In this document: piece by piece, positions 39,270-46,717 of the stretch
Numbering within the stretch: the first letter of the stretch is position 1
Layout of the letters: each line of letters starts with the position of its first letter
NCBI GenBank assembly: GCA_027623205.1
Contig: JAQBYC010000028.1
Span: 1-46,795 of the forward strand
Length of the DNA: 46,795 bases
Reading direction: 5' to 3'
From: Pseudomonadota bacterium
GTDB lineage: Bacteria > Pseudomonadota > Alphaproteobacteria > GCA-2731375
Notes under the pieces: model-generated
What the model saw: the letters and a program-made list of their open reading frames with translations, nothing else
Databases searched by the model: none
Told to the model about the DNA's origin: nothing
Position numbers and translations under genes: made by a program

Positions 39270-41671
39270 TGTCCGAACCTTTGCAAGCGCTTGGTTATCG
39301 CGACAGCCCCTATCTCCGCCCGAACCAAAATTGGGTTTGCGGTCATGCCTCCCAGGGATGCCCGTGCGAGATCGGTCCTGATAAAGGCGGGCATTGCCGA
39401 AGCGGCTATGAATGCGATCCCGTGCGGGTCGGCGATCGCTGGAATTGCACCCGCTCGCAGCTTTCAGGTGGTCCGTGCGCGGACGGTCCCCTGGCGGACG
39501 GCACCTGTTGCCGGCAAATACCGTTATGCCGGCCGGTTCGCAGTTGGCGTGGGCGGCGCGGCGCCGTTATGCGTTGGCTGTTGGCGGTGGTGGCGGGTCT
39601 GTTGATCCTTGTATTGGCCGGCGGTTATCGCACGGCCTTCATCAATCCAGGTGAGTTGTCGTTTCAGCACGCTGAACTGACCGATTGCGGCTCCTGTCAT
39701 GCAGCCTTCCACGAAGGGGTCAGGGGTTGGCTGCGCGCTGCCTGGTCGGATAATATTGTTATGGACGAGAGCAAACCCTGCATGGCCTGCCACAAGATGG
39801 CCGGTCGGGGCCAGTTGGTGCACAGTCTGCCTGCCGAATCTCTTCAAGCCTTGAGCATGAATGTGGCGCCAGCCACCGCTGGCGGGCGCAGCGTTGGCGT
39901 GCAACTCGCCAATCTGGCATTCGGCAAACCCGCAATAAACAGTGAAGCTCTTCCGTGTATGACCTGTCACAGCGAACATAAGGGAGCGGAAAGTAATTTA
40001 GCGAGCCTTTCCGATGATCGCTGCAACACCTGCCATCAGGTGCAATTTCATAGTCTTGCCTCGGGCCATCCAGACTTTGCGCGTTATCCTTACGAGCGGC
40101 GGACGCCATTGCAATTCGATCATACCAGCCATATCGATAAACATTTCCGCGATGCCAAGATGGCCAAAATGGCGCCGGGTGAATGCCGTGATTGCCACAA
40201 GACCGATAAAAACGGCCGCCTTATGGAGCTGAAATCGTTTGAAACAAGCTGCGGCGCCTGTCATGGCGAACAGGTGGCCGGTGCCGGGCGCGCCAGTGCC
40301 AAGGGCATGGCAATATTTGCCGTGCCCGGCCTGGATGTCGCCGGCTTGCGCGACCAGGGTGCGGCAATTGGCGAATGGCCCGAATTCGCCGACGGCACGG
40401 TGCCGCCCCTGATGAATTTATTGCTCTCTGCGGATCCGGGCTATGGCGCGGCGAACGCTGTCTTTAAGGCTATCGATGATCCGATGGATCTGTCGGAAGC
40501 CAATGCCGAGCAACTGGCTGCGGTTGAGACATTGGCCTGGAGCGTAAAATCGTTGTTGTTCGATCTTCGCACCAAGGGCGTCGCCGCACTGCACGCGCGC
40601 CTGCAAGGAATTTTGGGGCGCCCCCTGTCGGCGGCGGAAAAGGCCGCGCTAACGGCTTTGTTGCCCGTTGACGCCATCGCCGCAGCGCAAAAAGAATGGT
40701 TCCCGGCGTTGGCGGTTGAAATACCCCGGCAACGGGCCGGTGAAGTGGTGTTGATGCCGTCCGACAAGGCGCCGGATGCTGCCCGGGAAGATAACGGGGC
40801 AGGCGAGACCTCGGACAAGAAAGACGCTGACGGCGATGCCGAGATCGATACCGGCAAAAAAGATGCCGATGACGAAATCAGCACCGGCAAGGACGGCGAC
40901 GACAAGGAGATCGCCACGGGCAAGGACGACGAGATCGATACGGGAAAAAAGGATGATGATGACGAAATCAGCACCGGCAAGGACGACGACGAAATCGCCA
41001 CCGGCAAGGACGACGACGAAATCGCCACCGGCAAGGTCGATGACGAAATGAAGGATGCAACTGACAGCGCGGACCGCGCTTTGGCACCGGTCATTGCCGT
41101 GGCCACTGGGGAAGATTGGAATGTTTCCGGTGGCTGGTATCGTGACGATTTCGTCCTGCGCTATCGGCCCACCGGGCATGCGGACGCCTTCATTCGTGCC
41201 TGGCTGGACCTGACTGGCAAGGCGGGTCTGCGGCGAGAGGAAAGCGGCCAGGTATTCGAAACTCTGATCGACGCCAAGGCGCCCGGATTGTGCGGTAAAT
41301 GCCATTCCGTGGACGAGCAGGCGGATGGCGGCCTATTGATCAATTGGCGGGCATATCATCCGGCGGATGGTTTGAAGAAATCAGTACGCTTTTCCCATGC
41401 CGCCCATTTCAGCCTGTTGGATGAACGGGGCTGCCTGACCTGCCACGCCCGGGACGACAAGGCGGACTATGCCGCCGCTTTCAAGGATCGCAACCCCGCG
41501 ACCTTCGCCGCCAACTTCAAACCTTTGCCACGGGCGGTTTGCGCCGAATGTCATACGGCCGCCAAGGCCGGGAACAAATGCCTGACCTGCCACAACTACC
41601 ACCTGGGTGTCTTCCTGCCGGTAGCGGCCCATACCGAAGGCATGCTCAAGGAAGTTTCAAATAAACGCTAG
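39269..41671 (+). CDS. Decahaem c-type cytochrome with Cys-rich cytoplasmic head and acidic repeat linker, 800 aa
   Basis: Residues 1-87 contain ten Cys (24, 31, 33, 43, 49, 60, 70, 80, 81 and 87) without CXXCH, in repeated G-P...G-x-C patterns, followed by a basic RSWRGRRG stretch. One transmembrane helix (101-120) comes next. The periplasmic part has ten CXXCH sites at 140, 171, 230, 252, 306, 328, 675, 722, 758 and 771. The first six and last four are separated by about 340 residues that include seven E-I-x-T-G-K acidic repeats (525-589). The topology suggests a metal- or cluster-binding cytoplasmic head joined to periplasmic haems. ATG 39269 overlaps the cytochrome b stop. The 3' end overlaps the opposing radical SAM gene by 15 bp. 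Confidence 0.87.
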   Translation: MSEPLQALGYRDSPYLRPNQNWVCGHASQGCPCEIGPDKGGHCRSGYECDPVRVGDRWNCTRSQLSGGPCADGPLADGTCCRQIPLCRPVRSWRGRRGAVMRWLLAVVAGLLILVLAGGYRTAFINPGELSFQHAELTDCGSCHAAFHEGVRGWLRAAWSDNIVMDESKPCMACHKMAGRGQLVHSLPAESLQALSMNVAPATAGGRSVGVQLANLAFGKPAINSEALPCMTCHSEHKGAESNLASLSDDRCNTCHQVQFHSLASGHPDFARYPYERRTPLQFDHTSHIDKHFRDAKMAKMAPGECRDCHKTDKNGRLMELKSFETSCGACHGEQVAGAGRASAKGMAIFAVPGLDVAGLRDQGAAIGEWPEFADGTVPPLMNLLLSADPGYGAANAVFKAIDDPMDLSEANAEQLAAVETLAWSVKSLLFDLRTKGVAALHARLQGILGRPLSAAEKAALTALLPVDAIAAAQKEWFPALAVEIPRQRAGEVVLMPSDKAPDAAREDNGAGETSDKKDADGDAEIDTGKKDADDEISTGKDGDDKEIATGKDDEIDTGKKDDDDEISTGKDDDEIATGKDDDEIATGKVDDEMKDATDSADRALAPVIAVATGEDWNVSGGWYRDDFVLRYRPTGHADAFIRAWLDLTGKAGLRREESGQVFETLIDAKAPGLCGKCHSVDEQADGGLLINWRAYHPADGLKKSVRFSHAAHFSLLDERGCLTCHARDDKADYAAAFKDRNPATFAANFKPLPRAVCAECHTAAKAGNKCLTCHNYHLGVFLPVAAHTEGMLKEVSNKR
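40841..41035 (+). repeat. Seven tandem E-I-x-T-G-K acidic repeats in the decahaem gene
   Basis: The repeat unit encodes EI(D/S/A)TGK followed by two to four Asp. The order of the variable residue is D-S-A, then D-S-A-A, which indicates duplication of a three-unit block. The last two units are identical 27-bp tandem copies (40982-41008 and 41009-41035), a sign of recent slippage or unequal exchange. The segment is a flexible, strongly acidic linker between haem domains. Copy-number variation between strains is expected. Confidence 0.88.
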
Positions 41672-42724
41672 GTGATCGGGCGCCAGGGAAAGATAGTCGT
41701 TCAATAGGCGGTTCTTGGCGTCGGCAACGCAGTGATGCTGGCAATTTTGGGCCGGATTGATGGCCGCAAGCTGGCGGCGGTTTTCTTCGGAGTACCAGAA
41801 TTCACGAAAACTCTGGCCGGATATATCGCCCAGGGTGCCGCTTTCCGTATAGGCCTTGTCCTGGCAGGTATAGATCTTGCAGTCGGCGCCAATCACCGTC
41901 AGCATCTGGGCGAAGGCGCAACGTTCGTAGTGTTTTGAAAAATCGATCTCCATGCTGTGATAGTGGTCCACCACCTGGAAATTTTCATCGTTCAGGGATT
42001 TGGCCTCGGCAATTTGCGCCCGGACCACGTCCTTGAAACCGTCGTGATAGAGATTGTTCTCCGCCCCGCCGTTGGCAATAATACAGGGGGAAATCTTGGC
42101 ATGGGATACCCCGGCCTGCTTCAGGCGCCGGCACAAGTCGACGATATGGTTGGCGTTGCGTTGGTCCACGATGATGGAGCCGCCCAACACACAATCGGAT
42201 CCCCGGGCGGCGAAGGCGGTCAAGTTTGCCATCACCTCTTCAAAGGCGGTTTCCGGCACGCTGCGGTATTCACCATAGGAAGGGCCATCCCAGCCGTCGA
42301 TGGAGACCCGCACCCAGGTGCCATGGGCCGCCAGCGCGTCGGCCACCTTGCCCTTCAGGCGGGAGCCGTTGGTCAGTGAAGCGATTTTGATATCGCCTTC
42401 CGCCAGGCGGTTTACCGTTTCGGCAAAATAGGGATAAAGCAACGGCTCGCCACCGCCCGAAAATGTCACCGCCTGCACGCCCATGGCCAGCAAATCGTCT
42501 ACAATTTCCGCCATTTTTTCCCGTGGTATACGGTCCCTTACCACCATGTCCTCGCCCAGCGAGACGTCGTCCGTGCGGTAGGCGCAGAAATAGCAATTAT
42601 GATTGCAGATATTGGTTGGTTTGATGCGCACATGTACGGGCGCCGGCACGTCACCGGCCTGCATGGCGTCAAGGCGGTCATGATAGTGCATTGCTTTCAG
42701 CGATGAATAGATGGCGGTTTGCAT
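41657..42724 (-). CDS. Radical SAM/SPASM-like protein, 355 aa
   Basis: The radical SAM cluster motif is Cys40-x3-Cys44-x2-Cys47 (CNHNCYFCAYR), followed by FSGGGEPLLYP and SLTNGSRLKGK, typical of the superfamily. The C-terminus carries further Cys (ERCAFAQM, ADCKIYTCQDKAY, NCQHHCV) that fit a SPASM/twitch auxiliary cluster domain. It would cleave S-adenosylmethionine to modify a peptide, protein or small molecule. No precursor peptide gene is obvious nearby. It converges with the decahaem gene and shares the last 15 bp with it on the opposite strand. A link to the redox island is possible but unproven. Confidence 0.87.
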   Translation of the reverse strand: MQTAIYSSLKAMHYHDRLDAMQAGDVPAPVHVRIKPTNICNHNCYFCAYRTDDVSLGEDMVVRDRIPREKMAEIVDDLLAMGVQAVTFSGGGEPLLYPYFAETVNRLAEGDIKIASLTNGSRLKGKVADALAAHGTWVRVSIDGWDGPSYGEYRSVPETAFEEVMANLTAFAARGSDCVLGGSIIVDQRNANHIVDLCRRLKQAGVSHAKISPCIIANGGAENNLYHDGFKDVVRAQIAEAKSLNDENFQVVDHYHSMEIDFSKHYERCAFAQMLTVIGADCKIYTCQDKAYTESGTLGDISGQSFREFWYSEENRRQLAAINPAQNCQHHCVADAKNRLLNDYLSLAPDHLAFI

Positions 42725-42811
42725 GGCTTACCCACAAAATTATGTGCCTGAAAAGTTAGACGTTTGTGGTTGCCAATCCCTTAAGACCGCCCGATTTATT
42801 TTAGCCGGCGA

Positions 42812-43723
42812 TCAAGCGCCTTTGGGATGATTTCGGGTTTCGATTTGCGCCGCGCGCGCCAGGACCTGTTCGGCCCGCTGAATGATCGGCTCGTCAATCA
42901 TCTTGCCGTCATATTCGATCGAACCACGCCCCGCCGCCTTGGCGGCGTCATAGGCGGCGATGATGCCGCGGGATTGCTCCACCGCCTCTCTGCTGGGGGT
43001 GAATTCCTCGTTCAGGATGTCGACCTGCAGGGGGTGAATGCAGGCAGAGCCCAAAAAGCCCAGGCGCGCGGCCTGCTGTATCCTGGCGCGGAATTTTTCC
43101 CGATCGCGGTACGCGGCGATGCTGCCGATAAAACCCAAGGGTAAAACGCCGGCGGCCCGGGCCGCGAACATGATGTGCAAGGTGGGTTGAAACAGGCCTT
43201 CGTCCTCGGGCAGCATGCCGGCGGAAAGGGCGAAATCCTCTGAACCCAGGTTCATCGCCACCACCCTGTCGTGCGCCGTGGCGATCTCGGTGGCGTGGAA
43301 ATAGGCGGCCGTTGTTTCGATCATGGGGAACAATTTGGTATGGCCGATTTCCAGACCCCGTTCCGCCTCCACCTCGTCCAGAATTTCCGCGATGGCCTTG
43401 ATATGGCCTGGATCGGCCACTTTCGGCACCATCAGGGCGCAGATATTGGCATCAACCGATGCCTCGATATCGCGCACGGACAGACGCCAGGGGCGGTTGA
43501 TGCGGACCAGTACATCCGCGCCCGTGCGCCCTACTTTTGCCGCGGCCGCGCGCACCAGGGTCCGGGCGTTGGCTTTTTCTGCCGCCGGGATGCTGTCTTC
43601 CAAATCCAGAATATAGGCATCGGCGCCGCGCGTGGGCGCGCTTTCCACGAATTTTTCCACGTTGGTGGGGACGAACAGCATGGAACGCCACAATGGTAAT
43701 TGTTGCCTGGAAGCGCTGGCCAT
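42812..43723 (-). CDS. HpcH/HpaI aldolase/citrate lyase (CitE-like) family protein, 303 aa
   Basis: The CitE-type signatures are RSMLFVPTNVEKFVESAPTRG, the metal-binding DAYILDLEDSIP, VRINRPW and the Glu in FPMIETTAAYF. A later SEDFALSAG is typical of malyl- or citramalyl-CoA lyases. The enzyme would cleave or form a 3-hydroxyacyl-CoA C-C bond. ATG 43723 is chosen because it overlaps the CoA-transferase stop (TGATG); a TTG 3 nt earlier is also possible. The coupling indicates that a CoA ester made by the transferase is its substrate. Confidence 0.88.
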   Translation of the reverse strand: MASASRQQLPLWRSMLFVPTNVEKFVESAPTRGADAYILDLEDSIPAAEKANARTLVRAAAAKVGRTGADVLVRINRPWRLSVRDIEASVDANICALMVPKVADPGHIKAIAEILDEVEAERGLEIGHTKLFPMIETTAAYFHATEIATAHDRVVAMNLGSEDFALSAGMLPEDEGLFQPTLHIMFAARAAGVLPLGFIGSIAAYRDREKFRARIQQAARLGFLGSACIHPLQVDILNEEFTPSREAVEQSRGIIAAYDAAKAAGRGSIEYDGKMIDEPIIQRAEQVLARAAQIETRNHPKGA

Positions 43724-44943
43724 CAAATCACGTCCTCTTTCTCCAATACGGCGATGTCTTCCGGGCTCAAGCCCAGGGCGCCGTAAATTTCGCCGTTGTG
43801 CTGGCCCAGTTCCGGCGCCGGATGCCGTATCTGGCCAGGGGTTTCCGACAAATGGGCGGCGACATTGTGCATGGGCAGTTCGCCCATCTCGCTATCGGGG
43901 AAGCGCAGCATGACCTCGCGTTCGCGGACCATGTCATCCGCCAGCATCCCGGCCGTGTCATGCACCGGCCCCACGGTGACGCCGGCGGCCTGGAAGATTT
44001 CCAGCAAATCCGGTTGATCATGCTGCGCCATGAAGGCGCCCACAATGGGGTCCAGAATATCATTGTTGCTGACCCGGTCGGCATTGGTTCTGAAACGGGG
44101 GTCGTCGATCAGGTCCGCCCGCCCCATGGCCTTGAACAGCCGCTCGGCCATGGATTGCATGGAGGCGGAGAGGGCGACATAGCGGCCGTCCCGGCAGCGG
44201 TAGGTATTGCGCGGCGCCGTGGTGGTCGAACGGCTGCCCGAGCGGACCGCCGATTGGCCGGTAAGCTGATATGCCGCCGCCTGGGGACCCAGGATGGCGA
44301 GCATGGGATCGAACAGCGGCAGGTCGATGACCTGGCCCCTGCCGCCCCGGACTTCGCATTGCCGCAACGCCACCAGGGTCGCCATGCCGCCATACATGCC
44401 CGTCACCATGTCGGCCAGGGCGAGGGGCGGCAGCACCGGCGGGCGGTCGGGAAAGCCGTTCATGGCGGCGAAACCGCTGCGCGCCTCCACCAGGCTGCCG
44501 AAACCGGGCTGGTCCCGGTCCGGCCCGGTCTGTCCCCAGCCGGAGATGCGGACCACGATGAGGGCCGGATTGCGGGCGGCCAGAACCTCCGGGCCCAGGT
44601 TCCATTGCTCCAGGGTGCCGGGCAGGAAATTTTCCACCAGCACCTGCGCGCCCTCCACCAACCGCAACAGCAAATCCCGCCCCGCCGCGCTGCGCGGGTT
44701 CAGGGTGATGCTTTTCTTGTTGCGGGCATAGACCTTCCAATGGATCGAGATGCCTTCGACCCGCCAGTTGCGCAAATCATCGCCGTGGCCCGGACGCTCC
44801 ACCTTGATCACCTCGGCGCCATAGTCGGCCAGCACGTGGGTCAACGCGTTGCCGGCGACCAGACGCGAGAGGTCCAACACCCGCACCCCATCCAGGGGCG
44901 CGGGTGCATCCGGGCGGTAATCGCGTTTGTGCAGATTGTCCAT
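43723..44943 (-). CDS. Class III (CaiB/BaiF) CoA transferase, 406 aa
   Basis: This is a full-length family III CoA transferase, with LDGVRVLDLSRLVAGNALTHVLADYGAEVIKVE at the N-terminus, the YARNKKSITLN loop, and the catalytic Asp in LALADMVTGMYGG. It would move CoA from an acyl-CoA to a free carboxylic acid through an anhydride. The coupled citE-like gene suggests a dicarboxylic or hydroxy-acid such as citramalate, itaconate, mesaconate or malate, but the specific substrate is not readable. It is the first gene of the two-gene minus-strand unit. Confidence 0.9.
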   Translation of the reverse strand: MDNLHKRDYRPDAPAPLDGVRVLDLSRLVAGNALTHVLADYGAEVIKVERPGHGDDLRNWRVEGISIHWKVYARNKKSITLNPRSAAGRDLLLRLVEGAQVLVENFLPGTLEQWNLGPEVLAARNPALIVVRISGWGQTGPDRDQPGFGSLVEARSGFAAMNGFPDRPPVLPPLALADMVTGMYGGMATLVALRQCEVRGGRGQVIDLPLFDPMLAILGPQAAAYQLTGQSAVRSGSRSTTTAPRNTYRCRDGRYVALSASMQSMAERLFKAMGRADLIDDPRFRTNADRVSNNDILDPIVGAFMAQHDQPDLLEIFQAAGVTVGPVHDTAGMLADDMVREREVMLRFPDSEMGELPMHNVAAHLSETPGQIRHPAPELGQHNGEIYGALGLSPEDIAVLEKEDVI

Positions 44944-45371
44944 TTAACCTTTTGAATTTACGGGAAAAAATATATCCATCAAGAAGATTGCTCTGCCATG
45001 GATTAAGGCACACGGCGCTAAACACCCGACCATAACGGGACTAGCCCGCAATTTACGGGAAATCTCTTGGGACCTTACGCCGAAAATGCATTGCATGGAT
45101 GCAATTTGTAGGCGGTTTCATGCCGTGAATGCATCAAGAATATCAAAAATAAATACACGGTCGCCGTAAATTCCGCCGCGCGCCAGGTCAAAGCCCTCAT
45201 GGTTGCGTGATAATTTGAATATGATGCATTATCCAGATACGCATGGGAAACATTCACACATCATCACGCCGTGGGGACTCCCGCTTCGGAGCCCTTGTTC
45301 CAACCAATCAACCTGTTGGCGGGTGGGATTTAAAAAAACTCCCGGCAGCCTGACCTAAAGGAAGCGCCAAT
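44944..45371. promoter_or_regulatory. 428-bp regulatory-looking spacer between CoA-transferase and FecR genes
   Basis: No gene is supported here. The AT-rich spacer holds a 13-bp direct repeat AATTTACGGGAAA (44955-44967 and 45050-45062). A 9-bp inverted copy, CCGTAAATT, lies at 45164-45172. A perfect palindrome ATTGCAT-GG-ATGCAAT spans 45090-45105. It must contain the promoters of the divergent CoA-transferase and FecR-domain genes. A7 and short GC arms near 45325-45350 do not make a convincing terminator. AAGGA at 45358-45362 is the ribosome binding site for 45372. Confidence 0.5.
45090..45105. promoter_or_regulatory. Perfect 7-bp-arm palindrome, candidate operator
   Basis: ATTGCAT (45090-45096) and ATGCAAT (45099-45105) are exact complements separated by GG. 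The symmetry and size fit a homodimeric helix-turn-helix binding site. It lies 147 bp upstream of the CoA-transferase start and 267 bp upstream of the FecR-domain gene. No adjacent regulator gene is available to pair with it. Confidence 0.4.
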
Positions 45372-46070
45372 ATGAAGCAAACACATCTTCGCATTTTAAC
45401 GATGGAACCCTTGATACGGTGTCTGCTTCTTTTGGCTGTGCTGACCCTTCCGGCCGGCGTCCACGCGGCAGACAGCATCGGCGCCGTCAAAGCCGTCGTC
45501 GTATACGCCTATGGCAGTCCGCCGGGCGCAAGCCGCAAGCCGATTTATCTCAATGACGACGTCTACGCCCAGGAAGTCGTTGAAACCATTCGTCAGGGCG
45601 CCCTGCACTTGTTGTTTCGCGACGACACGGACTTGCGTTTGGGCTCCGCAACCACGATTACGCTGGACAAGTTCGTTTATAACCCGGAAACCAACGCAGG
45701 AGAGCTGGTCGCTTCAATGTCACGGGGCGTCTTTCGGTTCATCAGCGGCAAAATCCAAAAGCAAGGCGTCAGCTTAAGAACACCGACCAGCCACATAGGC
45801 ATCCGCGGCACGGATTTCACGGTTGCCGTTGCCGAAGACGGTGCAACTCAGGTCGCGGTCTCCGAGGGTTCCGTGGTTGTCACGCCGATAAATGGCGGTG
45901 CCGCGGCAGCGGTGACGGCTGGGCAAGGCGCCACCGTGGGCGCTGCCGGCAATAGCGTGGAAGTCAGTCAGGCGACGGCAGCCGCCAGCGATCCAGGTCT
46001 GGCGGATCCGGATGTCAATACCTCGGTCGATGACGCTGGCGGAGGCGGAGGCGGAGGCGGGGGCCATTAG
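45372..46070 (+). CDS. Secreted FecR-domain protein with Gly-rich tail, 232 aa
   Basis: A signal peptide (hydrophobic about 15-32, cleavage after GVHAA) is followed by a FecR beta-helical domain. It includes DDVYAQEVVETIRQGALHLLFRDDTDLRLG, MSRGVFRFISG, RTPTSHIGIRGTDFTV and VSEGSVVVTP. The C-terminus is Ala/Asp-rich and ends in ten Gly and a His. There is no inner-membrane helix, zinc-finger anti-sigma domain, sigma factor or TonB receptor nearby, so this is not a classical FecR regulator. It is more likely a periplasmic or surface structural protein. ATG 45372 has AAGGA upstream at suitable spacing. Confidence 0.85.
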   Translation: MKQTHLRILTMEPLIRCLLLLAVLTLPAGVHAADSIGAVKAVVVYAYGSPPGASRKPIYLNDDVYAQEVVETIRQGALHLLFRDDTDLRLGSATTITLDKFVYNPETNAGELVASMSRGVFRFISGKIQKQGVSLRTPTSHIGIRGTDFTVAVAEDGATQVAVSEGSVVVTPINGGAAAAVTAGQGATVGAAGNSVEVSQATAAASDPGLADPDVNTSVDDAGGGGGGGGGH

Positions 46071-46288
46071 TCCGATTTTGCCCAGATAGCATTCGTATCG
46101 GCGCGAATCGCAGATTACGCTGACAGTGCATTTAATTGACACTATTTGGAGGCGGCCGCATGCTGCGAATACAGCAAGAAAGTCCCGATTGAACCCACTG
46201 TCACCTTAACCCTAAACAGATTGCATTTGTTGAACGAAACCGAATTCGGGGCGCGCCCCGGAATTGATCCAAGCCACGGAGATCGAAT

Positions 46289-46576
46289 ATGACCGCCTAT
46301 GTTGCTGTCCACGCCAAGATCAAGGACCCCGAGAAACTTGCCATCTATGCCCAGTCCGCCGGCGCGACCGTCGCCGCCCATGGCGGTGAATTCGGCATAC
46401 GCGCCGCGATCGTGGAAACCCTGACCGGGCCGGACGGCTACAACAGGTTTGTCATGATCCAGTTTCCCGATGCCGACGCCGCACGGACCTGGTACAACAG
46501 CGCCGAGTATCAGGCGCTGATACCCAATCGCGATGCGGCCGCCGATATGCTCTTCACCCTGTCCGAGGCGCCTTAG
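46289..46576 (+). CDS. DUF1330 family protein, 95 aa
   Basis: The protein is one dimeric ferredoxin-like barrel of the DUF1330 family: a YVAVHAKIKDPEKLAIYAQSA start, AAHGGEFGIR, the strand NRFVMIQFPDADAARTWYNS, and EYQALIPNRDAAADM. The WYNSAEYQAL block is the family hallmark. GGAG lies 7 nt before the ATG. Function is unknown for the family in general; dimeric barrels of this type bind small molecules. It is monocistronic, 218 bp after the FecR-domain gene. Confidence 0.9.
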   Translation: MTAYVAVHAKIKDPEKLAIYAQSAGATVAAHGGEFGIRAAIVETLTGPDGYNRFVMIQFPDADAARTWYNSAEYQALIPNRDAAADMLFTLSEAP

Positions 46577-46717
46577 CTACCTATTGGCAAGATGGGCGGC
46601 GGCGACGTCCTCATGCCATTCCAGCCAGTGGGCGGTCTCGGTGACGGGTTCATGGGACAGTTCGCTTAATTCCATCTCTGGGGGCGCAGCGGATTCGTAG
46701 GGAGGGGAATTAAGCAA
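46577..46717 (-). CDS. Possible small protein, 46 aa
   Basis: A minus-strand frame ends immediately next to the DUF1330 stop and reads ...SPPYESAAPPEMELSELSHEP...WLEWHEDVAAAHLANR. The start could be TTG 46717, which has AGGGG about 5 nt upstream, or ATG 46675 (32 residues), which has none. It has no recognised domain. The good ribosome binding site and balanced composition make it a candidate, but it could also be a remnant of a longer gene. Confidence 0.3.
   Translation of the reverse strand: MLNSPPYESAAPPEMELSELSHEPVTETAHWLEWHEDVAAAHLANR

Noticed and set aside
40841-41035. Regular repeats that could suggest a CRISPR-like array
   Set aside because: The repeats are in frame, encode acidic peptide units and have no unique spacers. 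They are a protein repeat.
43537-44955. A 472-codon plus-strand open frame
   Set aside because: It is antisense to the CoA transferase and part of the citE-like gene. The His/Arg/Gly-rich translation is typical of an antisense shadow.
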